64,000 bases of DNA from Diospyros lotus. Taxonomy: Eukaryota; Streptophyta; Magnoliopsida; Ericales; Ebenaceae. Positions 23,599 to 34,640 of this stretch are shown here, in pieces; the first letter of the stretch is position 1, and every line of letters begins with the position of its first letter. The stretch spans positions 14,886,907 to 14,950,906 of the forward strand of contig NC_068351.1 of NCBI RefSeq assembly GCF_014633365.1, read 5' to 3'. Position numbers and translations under genes: made by a program. Under the pieces are notes generated by a model. That model was not told where the DNA came from and made no database searches. It saw only the letters and a program-made list of their open reading frames with translations.

Positions 23599-24137
23599 CC
23601 CCACTGTGGGTGCCAATTGATGATGCAGAGCCGATCACCTTCTTCTGTCTCGAACCAAGTACCTGCAAAAATGGTGGGGACTTGCTCCCCGTGATCCCTT
23701 CGACGCTTAAGTCAGTTCATAGAGTTATAAATTAGAAATAATAATAGAAAAATAGAAAAGTCTCTTAGGGGTCAGATCCCCCTACCTATAGAGGCTGTCC
23801 TCTATTTATAGATGTCCCTTGGTCTTTTTTTTAAGAGATAAGATATATTTCCAAAATAGAGGTCGATCCCCTTTCTATGGGGAGAAAATATAACATTCCC
23901 TAATAGAGATAATTCTTGGGATGTTGGAGATATTCTTGGTTGACTGAATCTTCCTCTCTATCTCTTTTCAGTTCAAAATCATAATGTAGAGATTATAAAG
24001 ACACGTGGAGCTTCTAGGACTTGACACATGGCGATCGCCTATTGGCCTTTATTGACACACATGGCTCCAAGTTAATAGTAACCTCCCAGAGGTAGCACAA
24101 TAAAATTACCCCTTATAAATATTCCCTCATCAATATA

Positions 24138-26273
24138 ATATCTGAAATTGTTGATAAGTTGTTTGTTGAAATGCCCAAATAAGGTTTGTTGATACATTAT
24201 TGGTTGTGACATGTTATAAGTCAAGACATGTAAGAGTAAATGTTTAAAAAAAGATAAAGCCTAAAACTAGTGAAGAGAAAAGCATCTCAAAATCTAAAAA
24301 TTTACTTAAACTGTTAACGATATCCTAGAAACTAACAACAGTTCTTGAAAATATTTGAGAAATTGTCGACAATTTTGACATACTAGATTATCCTGAAAGA
24401 TTTATGAGTCTTGAAAAAAAGAGCTAACAAATAAAACTTCAGGAGACTAGAAGGTCTCTCGGAGACCTCCCTTGTCACGAAGAAGTCTCAACTAATTCAC
24501 GAATATGATGTAAAAAGTCTATTTAAAAAAAAAAATACATCACTACTACTAGATTAAGAGCTTTACAACTTTCTTTAACGAGAATGGAACTTAAGCATTA
24601 GAATGAATGATTGTGTGCTGCGTCATGTGATAGTGTTTTCTTTTTTTTGTAGGAATTTATTAATTTAAAAATTATTTTTCAATGTGTAAATTCTATTAGA
24701 AACTATTTCTCAACGTGTAAATTCTATTAGGGTGTATTTGATAATATGAAAAATATATGAAAAATGTTACATCCAAATAATTGAATTCCATCTTTAGTGT
24801 TTGACATATTATATTTTTCATTGAATTGAATTTGATGGTACAACTATTAAAGCATATTTTTATTTCTTTTTCATAAAATTTTTTATCTAGAAATAAGATA
24901 ATTTTTATTTTTCATATAAATTAAAAAATAATTTTTTTTCTAATTAAATACTATCAAACACACACTTATTACACACTTATTATGTTTATTATGTTTAGAG
25001 AACAAGAGAATGAAATGGTCAAAGGGCATATAAAGGAAGAAAGTGTATACAATGTCATGATTATTGCAGGTCATAGGATAAGAAAAAATGTGGTTTATAT
25101 TCAACAAAGCTAAGTCATTAACCTTGTCCACATCCACACTCTAGCATACATCTAGGTAGGTATTTTATCATTATAACTGTAGCAATCAAGTTGACTACAT
25201 GTCTCATCCAACTTACTATAGTGCTTCAAGATTATTTCATCTTGTCACTTAAAATTTTAAATTCATTCCTTGATTACATTTTTATCTAGTATTTGGATTT
25301 GGGCCTAAATTCAGATGAATTTAGGGAATAAAAGGATTTAAAATAATGCAAGTATCTTAAATTACATCATTTGAAATCTCACCACCCAAACACATTGTTA
25401 GGATGTGTTTGGATAATATTAATTGACTCTTGTTTTAAATTAAAAATCCGAAACTCCAAATCTATATCATGGAATCTTTGGATGCACCGTTTTTTTTTTT
25501 TTTTTTGAAAATATTTGGATTTTGGGACTAACAAAATAAAAGAAGTTAAATTGCAAACATTTTAAATTACAAATTTTTAAATAATATAATTTTCATTTTT
25601 TCTAAATTTCCATAAATATAATTCACCTAACATAACAAAAAGTCAATATATATACACATACATAATGCAACTTATGAAGTGAAGAAAACAAAATTCTATA
25701 ACAAGTAGGCTCAATCGACCCAGTCAGAAAGTAGGCAATTTCCACAACCAGCGCCTTTTCTCTTGTTCTTTATTTAATAAAATGGAAAAAATAAGCCATC
25801 TTGTGCAAAATGAGTATCTTATTTTGTCTTTTGATGCACTTAGTCAGTCATTCTTTTTATTTTACTATAATTTGATTAGTAGCATCAATGATTCTCCCCA
25901 CCTAAATCTTATCTCACCTGTGAAATCACCAAATTACTAAAGAAATTGAAGTAGAGTAATTGATAACTGTAAACTCGCAGAGTGCAGAAGAAATGATGAA
26001 GAATTTCAGTTGGTGATCTGATCTGATCTGATCTGATCTCTACATGTAATCTTAGGTTGAAACCAATTAAATCCAAAGAAATTATACAATTGAATAGGGC
26101 ACATAGCATTGTCAGGGGGAAGAAATTAATTTTCGTCTCCAGAGCTTGGAATACTACTACTTTTTCCAGGCACCATGAATAATTTTTGTAGCTTGAGGGG
26201 TTCTGTAGTAAAGACTAAAGAGAAGGTGATTTTGATGAGGCAGGTTGTCTGTTTGTTTGTTTGATCTGTCACA
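24138..26273. other. Intergenic region 3' of the hydrolase gene
   Basis: AT-rich with long homopolymers, no open frame of note. It should contain the 3' UTR of the minus-strand hydrolase just left of 26274. At 26014-26040 a 5-bp repeat TGATC runs five times. Confidence 0.5.
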
Positions 26274-27841
26274 TCAGACATCAAGCTTCGAATCACCCAA
26301 AACAAACCATTTGATGAGATCATTGAGCAGGGCCGGTGCCTCCATGTTCACTGCATGCCCAGTGTCCCTAATGATCTCTAGCTTTGATTTTGCTCCCAAA
26401 TGCCTATCACAAGTTTAAATTAAAACATTATATATATATGTGTGTGTGTCTGTGTGTGTGTATTAGTGTATAATATGACTTTTATGTGGGGAAAGGAAAC
26501 AAAAAATAAAAAATAAGAAGAAGAAGAAGAAGATAAAGCTCTGTACCTCTGCAATTGATAGGCAAAAAACAGAGGGAAGACCCTGTCCTGATCCCCCCAA
26601 ACAAGCAGTGTTTCCTTTTCAACCAAAAGGGAAGCCATATCACAAGAAAACTTAGAAAATGCTGCTTAAATAGATTGATTGGATTTGGGGTGTATAAGTA
26701 AAAGTGTATGTGTTGTATCCGAGTGAGAAGTGAAAGCTGAAAATGGAGCAGTTACCTGGGTTAGAACGGGAAGATCAGATTCTGCTGCTTTCCTTTCCAG
26801 TAAGTGCTCCACGAGCTCCAGCCTCTCCTTGCTGTGCTTGGTATGCATCACCTGCACGGATGGATGATGACACATCCCGAATGTAAACTCGGTAAAGTCA
26901 GAAGTAATTAAAAATAAGAATTGGGCTGATGGGGGATAGATAATGAATGGGGACCCCACAGTGATGAACTCCCGGATGAAGAAATCTGGGAGCAACTTGG
27001 CCACACTGAACTTGTGCATCGTCACGGCGGCCAGCGACCGGAGATCCGCCGGCTTCTTGGGGCAAAGCATCTCGGTGAACTTCTTTACCCCGATCTTCTG
27101 CAGCCCCTCCCGCCTCTGCTCCTCCGTGCACCCGCCGACCCCGCTGCTCACGATCACCACCTTCTCCACCATCTCCGGGAACATCTCCGCCGCCCGGTAG
27201 CCCACCCATCCACCGTAGCTGAGCGCGTACAGCGAGCACCTCGCCACGCCCAAACTCCTCAACCCTTCGACCACACACCTGGCATAAATTTAAAGTTATT
27301 TATTCTTATTTTTTTAAATACTTTTAATAGAATAAGTGAAAACATAACACAAAAAGAGAGATTTATTGTTATTTTTATTTATTTATTTATTTTACATTCC
27401 AAACGCAAACAGGCTGAATATATTTGGATACCTGGCCTGAAAAACCTCGGACCGATCCGAGCGCTTCGAGTGGGAGTTTCCGAAGAAGATGAGATCGGGG
27501 ATGAAGAGGTTGAAGCTCCGGGAGAGGGGGCCGACCTGCCGGAAGAATTGCCAGGGGGCGGTGGAGCCGTAGCCGTGGATGAGGACGAGGGCGGGCTTGT
27601 CGAAGCGGCGGTGGGTGGCGGCCCAGAAGTGCATGGTGGTCTGGTCGTCCAGGTCGACGGTGACTGGGGAGAGGCCGCAGAGGCGGAAGTAGGCGGAGAT
27701 AATTGCGTCGGCGAGGGTGACGGCGAAGGGGAAGCGTTTGATGTGGGATAACGGCGCGAATAGGCATCGGAATTTGGGGATTGTGAGGGAGAGATAGAAG
27801 TCCGAGAGGAGACGGTGAAGCTGAAGCCACCAGGAATCCAT
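26274..27841 (-). CDS. Alpha/beta-hydrolase fold protein (five exons, 340 aa)
   Basis: Exons on the minus strand: 27432-27841, 26960-27278, 26756-26851, 26547-26614 and 26274-26403. The total is 1023 bp, in frame from ATG to TGA, giving 340 residues. Introns follow GT-AG, though intron 2's donor (ACT|GTGGGG) is weak. Motifs in order: VLIHGYG (oxyanion loop, about residue 86), nucleophile elbow ALSYGG with candidate Ser near residue 155, VIVSSGVGG, LLVWGDQDRVFP with the acid Asp, and DTGHAVNMEAP with the catalytic His near residue 312. This is the Ser-Asp-His set of plant hydrolases often annotated as 2-hydroxymuconate-semialdehyde-hydrolase-like or monoacylglycerol-lipase-like; the real substrate is unknown. 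The elbow reads A-x-S-x-G rather than the usual G-x-S-x-G. No signal peptide is evident. Exon 1 is much GC-richer than its surroundings. Confidence 0.9.
26404..26546 (-). other. Intron 4 of the hydrolase with (TG)n and (AAG)n repeats
   Basis: Bounded by donor AG|GTACAG and acceptor GTGATAG|GC on the minus strand. It contains a TG microsatellite at about 26440-26461 and AAG repeats at about 26516-26532. Confidence 0.8.
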
Positions 27842-27960
27842 CGTCGCGTTGGGTTATGTCGTTAATTTGCTTAGCTGTATATGTATATATTTTGGGTTTG
27901 CAGCCACTCGAGACTGACTGCAAATTGGTCTAAGCCCATCGAAATGCCATTAATGCATGT
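27842..27960 (-). promoter_or_regulatory. Hydrolase upstream region with TATA-like sequence
   Basis: Minus-strand AAAATATATACATATAC lies at 27877-27893, 36-52 bases from the ATG. It could be a TATA box with a very short leader, or just AT-rich leader sequence. Confidence 0.35.
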
Positions 27961-30900
27961 ATGTGTAGGTAGATAAGATTTTATCAAATATTATATGGAC
28001 CAAGATAGATATGTAATATTTAAAATAAAAATAAAAAATATTTTAAAATTTTTATTAAATTATTTATTAAATTTTTTTAGAATGTATTAAGAGATATATG
28101 GGTTATTTTTTTTTCTTATCATGGTTTAAGATAAATTTATTCAGAGAAAATGAGATAAATTTATCTAAATAATTTTAAATAAAAAGTCACGTGACTTCTT
28201 TTTCAATAATTGTAAGATAAATTTAACAAATACAATAAAAAATATTTTCGTTTAAAATATTTTTTATATTTTTTTCTAACGCATATATTGATTAACAAAT
28301 ACTATCATAAAGCAAAGACAAAACGTATGGGGGAGGGCCACGCATCCCAAACGCAAGGGGTTAAAGGAAAAGAAGGTGATTGGATTTGGTGGGTTAAGTG
28401 ACCCATAAGAAACAATAATACCCGAAGAATTAGGAGCAGCCAATTAATTGTGTGATACAGACACAACATGCAAGGGGCCAAGTAGGTAACGGCCAAGGCT
28501 TAGGCAATCAATCTTCTTCCTTATAATATAAAGCCGCCTATTTAGCTGCCTCTAATTTATACTTGTCAATTTATTCTTCTGTTCCGATTAAAATAGTTCG
28601 GAACGTCTCCATTGTTTATTAAAATTAAAATAGACGTGGTTTTGTTTCACATCACCTAAAATCTCAATCGTATCTATTTAGATTATCCCAATTATTTGTT
28701 AAAGAGTAGTGTCATTTATCTATATCGAAGAAGATGTCCTTTTTTTCATTAAGCAATAAAAATGTATACAATAAATATTAACACTTACACATTTTTATTG
28801 TCCAATAAAAATATGTCGCATTCATTTTCAGTCTAAATGAATAAAATTATTCTTTGTCAAAACCCTCGCCAAGCCAAATTTTTAATGAGGGAGACAATCA
28901 CAACCTACTCCAACATTGCTCGCTCGCCACCCAAATAGCGAATGAGTAAATCCTTGCCTTTTTTGGCTAGCTTAGAGTCTACAACATCTCTAACCATCCA
29001 TTATCTTACAACGGTTATTGTCGGAAGAGAGCTATGGTTGTTATCACCATTGAATCAGGAAACTCCATCAAAGAAGAGGCATTTCCATTGCCCGTGGTTG
29101 GAAAAGATGAAGCGTTGCCATCGCCCAAAGTCGGAGAAGATGAATAGACATAGTAAGTCTTTGATTTTTGTAATTGTGTTTTTTGATTCCTCTTCTTGTT
29201 GTCGGATAAATTTTGGTGAATTGTTCAGTCGGTCGCGAAAACAATTGGATGGCTGCTTTTTATTATGTTATAAATAATAGACATGTACTGTTTTTGTGTT
29301 TAATTTGAATTGATTTAACATATTTGAGTTATTGGTAAAGTAAAATAAATTAAAATTGAAATTTATTAATAAATAAATAAAATAAAAAGCAGAATAAGGA
29401 GTATATTTAGAGTAAACATAATTTTTTAGATAAAATAAAAATAGAGAATAAATTATTTATAACATAATTAAAAAGTGAAATAGAAAGTGTTATTGAAAAT
29501 GGTGAGTCCGGATCCCATTTCTCTTTTCATTCTTCTCCTCCAATTCTCATATACATATATAATATAAATAATGAAACATTTTATTTCAATAAAAAATTCA
29601 AAACGGTATTGACAACCTTGATCTAAATTTCAAATTTTGGTTCGTAATGAAAAATTAAATTGAGCTACATTAAAAATGTTGGTTTAGTTTGAAATTGAAT
29701 TAATTTTGTCTGATTCTTAAGTTCATCTTAATTTTTACATGGAAGGTTAAAACTAAAAATAAAAAAATAAAATATAAAGTATAGAAAATTAAATTAATTA
29801 ATAATATCACGAACAGTACAACTGTGAAACCCAATCCCTCCCTGGTCGTTGCTTGCTTCCCCTGCCACTGCCACCAGTCCACCGTGGGCCGATCGAGTTT
29901 TGCTGGCTGCATCGTCGCCGGCACTCTCCATCTTCGTTGCTGCTGCCCTATTCGTCTCTCACTCACTGCGTGCTTGTTGGTATGCATGTACACACTGCCC
30001 AATGGCTACTGAAGTGAAGAATGATACGACACATAACAAAAGCGCGCGCGCGTACCATAGGGACTAAGTCTTTGATTTTTCATCTCCAAACTATAAGTCG
30101 AGTGATTAGATCGAGTGATTAGATGAGTAATATATCGATATTAATTTGATGAGTTATGAATTTTAATTCTTAAATTACATAAAAATTAAATATTTAACAT
30201 GTAATTTTATTTCTCTTATTATAATAAAAAACACGAATACCGGAAATGTTTGGACGATTCCAAAACTTCAATTTTTCTAGCTTGGTTAAACAATATTCTC
30301 AATTTGTTCGTAAATAGACTTAAATTTTTAAAAGCCCTTTGATTTGTCTTCTCCACCTTACTATATATATATATAGATGACGAGGCAAGAGGCTTGGTGC
30401 TCACGTGTGATTGGCGTCCTTTTCAGTGGGAAATCGCAGCCAAATTTTGACTGCTTGCTGGGTTTCCGCTGTGGGCGGCCACCACTGGTAGCACGTCCAA
30501 AAAGTCTGCTCTTTAAAAGTTTTAATATTGTCAAGCGACAACATTTGTCAAACGAAAACAACAAAACAAATTCACAATTTCTTCCCGTTCCCACATCAAT
30601 GTCCAATCGGACATCAATTCCTTCACAAAAGGACATATATGCCAATGCTATGCCACAGATTTTTTATTTTTTTATTTTTAATTCATGAAAACTCACAACC
30701 ATTGTTATTTACCCTTTTAAACTGTGTATGTTAAATAAACACATATTTTTATATGTAAAACATAAGGATTATATAAGTTATAACTATTATTTCAAGGATG
30801 ATGATTAAGAAATAGTAAATACATCATATTTTTAGATAATGTTCATTTATTATTTTTTTTCAGCTACAAAATACTTTATTAGCTGATGAAATGTTAGGAA

Positions 30901-31391
30901 ATACGATGAGTTTATTATAAATCAAAAGTAAAATATAATGAACAAAATTATTTAAAAATTACATTTATTACAATGTAAAAATTTAATTATTTTGTGTAAA
31001 AATTTAATTGTTTACACTAAGCCTAATTTGAGATTATCGTCCTTACACGATCTCTTATTATGTGTGTTTTTGATTTTGGCAAAGACAGACAATCGAACCC
31101 AAACTATAAGTGCAAATTTTAATTTATTGTAAGCCAACTATTTGAAATGTACACTGAGAGCTACACTAAGCCTAATTTGGACTTTGGCCATGTTATATTA
31201 TAATCACGTCAAACATCACATGTTACAAACATCACATGTTATGTCTGCTAATGTGTAATGCCTTGACCAGTTCACACATTATTAATCTATGAATTTAGGG
31301 GCATTTTTTTGTTTTTTTTTCCACACTCATTTCTATTAAATTAATTTCTTACTTACCAACTAGAGTTGACTTTTAGGTACTCAGGTAGTAC
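27961..31391. other. Intergenic region right of the hydrolase
   Basis: AT-rich; I find no gene. Items noted: (CG)n at 30042-30051, a TATATATATATATAG run at 30361-30375, and an open stretch of 103 codons at 30377-30688 in moderately GC-rich sequence resembling no known protein. Patches of GC-richer, short-frame sequence (28870-29270, 29820-30060) look like transposon cargo, but I could not define ends. Confidence 0.45.
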
Positions 31392-31394
31392 TTA

Positions 31395-32429
31395 GAGTTC
31401 GTTTGACTAAGTGGTTTGACCGTTTATAAGCTATTAGTATAGTTTAAAAGGTACCAAGCTTTTTAAGTTAAGTGTTTGGTAAACTCAAATAGTTTAAAAA
31501 CTATATAACTTAAATACTATTTGAATAGTTTTTTGAAAAGTTAATTCCCTTCAGCTTTTGCAAACCGTCTTTGGAGAAAAAACTATGTTGACCATGAAAA
31601 TTATCAATTTATCCTCAACCAAAACACCAATTTCCAACCCATATCTTTTTTCTTCAACCCTCTGCAACTAATTTTCCACCGCCACTGTCGCCCGTGGTTT
31701 GTCGCCCCAACTATCGCCCTCATCGTCGCCCCAGCTATTGCCCCCATCGTTGCATCCAGCTCCTCCATCGCCGTAGCTCAGCTCAGCCGTCGCAAGCCAG
31801 CTTCTTCACCACCATCGCAAACCTAGTTTGGCCGTAACAAGTCGCCTCAGTCTCGTTACCGCCATCACCGCCTCTGCTTCCAGATCCGCTGCCGCAAGCC
31901 GCCCAGTGCCATCGCATCTCTTGCCGCCTACTTCATCTCCTCTCGCCATCGTCGTCCCTTCTTGCGCCGTTGCCCATCTCCTCCTCCATTGCCAGCCTTC
32001 TTTTTCACTGTATATATGTATATATATAATATGTAATAATATATATTTAATTTGTATATAACATATATAATAATTTTGTATATAACATATAATATATATT
32101 AATTTAAAAAAAATATTTTTTAATAATTATACTAATACAATGTTAATTTATAACAGTAAAATTAACGTATATATTTTTTAATAGTAAAATTTTATCAATT
32201 AAACATTAATTTATAAAAATTTATTAAAAGTTAGTATTTTATATTTTTTATATTATTTAATAACATATCTATTTTCGTCTTATTAATTTTTTTAAACTAA
32301 AAACAAAACTATTAACTGATAATTTAAAAGCACATTTATATAAACATATCATTAGCTTAAACATTATAACCAACTTAAACACTATTTAGCTTTAAAGCTA
32401 CAAAAATAAACACCTAATCAAACTAAGCC
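31395..32429. mobile_element. Harbinger-like non-autonomous element
   Basis: Inverted ends GAGTTCGTTTGACTAAGTG and (reverse complement) GGCTTAGTTTGATTAGGTG with 3-bp TSD TTA at 31392-31394 and 32430-32432. The 1035-bp body has AT-rich arms and a GC-rich centre (about 31675-31990) of CCGCC/TCGCC/CATCG repeats with a 77-codon incidental frame. No transposase. Confidence 0.7.
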
Positions 32430-32432
32430 TTA

Positions 32433-32853
32433 CAATTCTCTATTTGGTTAAGCATCAACCATTCTTAACCTCTAGTCAACTGGGTGCTTGAGTAAACGTC
32501 CATTATATCTTAATTTTCGCTTAAGAATGATAAAATTTATTGGGAAAAAAAATTAAAATTTGGCCCAAACTTTTTTGTACTTAGATTCGCATTTGAACTT
32601 TTCAAATAATTTAATTTATGGGTGAATTTGAACAAAAAAATCTATAGTTTCATAGGCGAAATGAACTATTTTGAAAAGTTGAGGTTGAATTTGTGAAAAA
32701 TAAATTAAAAAATAAATTGACCAAAATTAAAAAATTAAGGGGCTAATTTAGTCTTTTATTCATTTTTATTTGAAAAGTGTTTTGGAGGATTAAAGTTCCA
32801 TCATTAATCGATAATTAATCCTTGTATATCGTCCTAATAATACACCATTTTCC
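32433..32853. other. Intergenic stretch between two MITEs
   Basis: AT-rich, no open frame or recognisable repeat. Confidence 0.5.
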
Positions 32854-32856
32854 TTA

Positions 32857-33441
32857 AAAATCTGTTTGATTGTCCATATTTTTTTATAAAAAAAAGTTAT
32901 TTTTTATTCAAATTTTAGCTTTTGGGTGTTAAATTGACTAAATTTTTTATCACTTGTGGTCACGTAATACTCTTTTCTCACTTTTGTTAGAATTGGTTTT
33001 CTCATGGGGTTTAAATTTCATTTCCCATGGAAATGAAAAAACCCACCCACCAATAGCTTGCATTCTCCGTTAACCACCGCCTACTAATGAAGAAGAGAAG
33101 AGAAGGCCAGATTTGACAGTTGCAACGGCCATCAAACATTGACCAAATCTGACTTTGTAGGAGGAATATGACAGCAACGACTAGTGAGGATCGGCCATTG
33201 GCGATGATAGTAGCCAAATTCGACATTAATTGTAAGAGGGTGATGGCAACGAGGATTAGCCATTGGCAATGCCAACAATGACCAATCAAAGTAAGTTTAA
33301 GAAGAGAGATGAGAGAGGCAGAGCAAAGACAAATGTGGGTTTGGGGATGGAGTTCCATGAAAAATAATTGTAATTAAATATAAGAAATTAAAAAGTATGA
33401 TAATTTATAAGTTGAAAATTAAATCAATCAAACACTCTCAA
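32857..33441. mobile_element. Possible Harbinger-like MITE
   Basis: Ends AAAATCTGTTTGATTG and (reverse complement) TTGAGAGTGTTTGATTG share the inner TGTTTGATTG, with TTA on both sides (32854-32856, 33442-33444). The body is non-coding, with a repeated GGCCATTGGCRATG phrase (33192 and 33258). The outer bases of the ends do not match well, so the call is tentative. Confidence 0.45.
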
Positions 33442-33444
33442 TTA

Positions 33445-34341
33445 ATAATTTTTACTCTCTATTAATAATTTTTACATAAATAATTTCTAGACAATTAAAT
33501 TATTTAGAACTTATTTTATTTATATGTAAGTTCCATACTTGTAATTAAATGCACACACTTTAAGAAAACTTTATTGATACATTCCTCATTTTGCTAGGAG
33601 CATAGATCCTCAAGTTATTTATCAAGTGAGTTTACTATTTTTATATATCCAAACTGTTTTTCCCATCTATAGTTAAACTTATTTTATGTCACCAATATCA
33701 AGAATTGTTATTCCCACAAAAGTATTGTTACACACACCCAATTTTATGTCATAATTATATACAGTGTAGTGTTATTAACAAATTATTATTTAATGGATAT
33801 AGCAACACCTACCAAGATCAACCTAAAAAATATAGAATAATTAATTAAACTCTTAGTATTCTTGTTTAATTATCCATCGTATGTTAAACATAACTAGAGT
33901 TAACTAATCAATCAAGGTTGACTTAACTACACTAGGGTTATTGTTTAACCTTCTATGATTAAACTACAAGTTAGGTCAATTATATAAAAATTTTGGGAAT
34001 TTTGAAAGAATCTATTGGATATGAAAATTTATTTTTCACTTAATTAAAAATAAGTTGTATGGAATGTAACAATAATTTAACGAATTATTGGGCCTCAGGG
34101 GCGGGTAGGAGAACAAAAACGTGAATTTCTGAAAAATTGGGCCTAACTGTAATGTGTGAGAAATTGTAAAATAGACTAAGTTAGGAAGTTAACTTTGAAT
34201 ATAAAATTTAACCAAATTAAATCAAATTAGGCCGATAGATTTAGAATCATCTTGGCACTGCTTTGACTAAAAGATTGGAAGATTTTGGCAAAGGATTGTA
34301 AATGAAATCATGATCGTTAAATTTGGAAGATTCATAATTGG
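33445..34341. other. Intergenic stretch
   Basis: AT-rich, no gene found. Several GTTAACTA/GGTTAACTT-like words cluster at 33890-33985 without forming a clear repeat. Confidence 0.5.
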
Positions 34342-34640
34342 ATTTTTTTTTTTTTGATAATTCAGATTTTGAGTTTCGCGCGATTAGTCTTGGGAGAGAG
34401 TAGCCTTCCCCAATAGTTCACCTTCTAAGTAAATTTAGATGTGGTCATAACCTATCCACACTTGAGGGTGGATTTTTTGAGAATGATTGCCCTTTCTGTG
34501 AACCCTCATTCACGTCGAACGGAACCTTCAAAGGGGTGACATAGCGCACTAAAACCTTACCTTCACAAGGATTCGAACATCTGATGCTCATTACAACCTT
34601 CAAGTGCTTTATTACTGCGTCATGTTCGTGAGGGTAGAAT
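34342..34640 (-). mobile_element. tRNA-derived SINE with poly-A tail, minus orientation
   Basis: On the minus strand an A-box-like TGACGCAGTAATAAAGC (34606-34622) is followed about 30 bases on by a B box GTTCGAATCC (34569-34578), the spacing of an internal RNA polymerase III promoter. The element ends in an A tract, seen as the T run at 34342-34355. About 300 bp long with no coding. I could not define a convincing flanking duplication (CATAATTGGA versus TAGAATTGAAA is weak), so the 5' end is approximate. Confidence 0.72.

Larger units (their letters stand above)
15721..24132 (-). mobile_element. Non-autonomous LTR retrotransposon (LARD-like, Tat-related) with nested insertions
   Basis: Two direct LTRs, 15721-16236 (516 bp) and 23618-24132 (515 bp), both plus-strand TGATGATGCAGA...ATTCCCTTATCA / CTCATCA. 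A 5-bp TSD ATATA lies at 15716-15720 and 24133-24137. On the minus strand the right LTR is followed by a primer-binding site (TTGGCACCCACAGTGGGG, 23599-23617), and a polypurine tract AGAGTGGGGGGTAAG precedes the left LTR, so the element runs right to left. That PBS resembles the TGGCGCCCAC type of Ty3/gypsy Tat-lineage elements. With the nested 16843-20823 insertion removed, the interior is about 3.4 kb and has no gag or pol reading frame. It carries several tandem arrays instead. The LTRs differ at a modest number of positions, so insertion is not very recent. Confidence 0.88.

Noticed and set aside
27014..27751. Plus-strand frame of 245 codons
   Set aside because: Antisense to hydrolase exons 1-2, crossing intron 1; open only because those exons are GC-rich.
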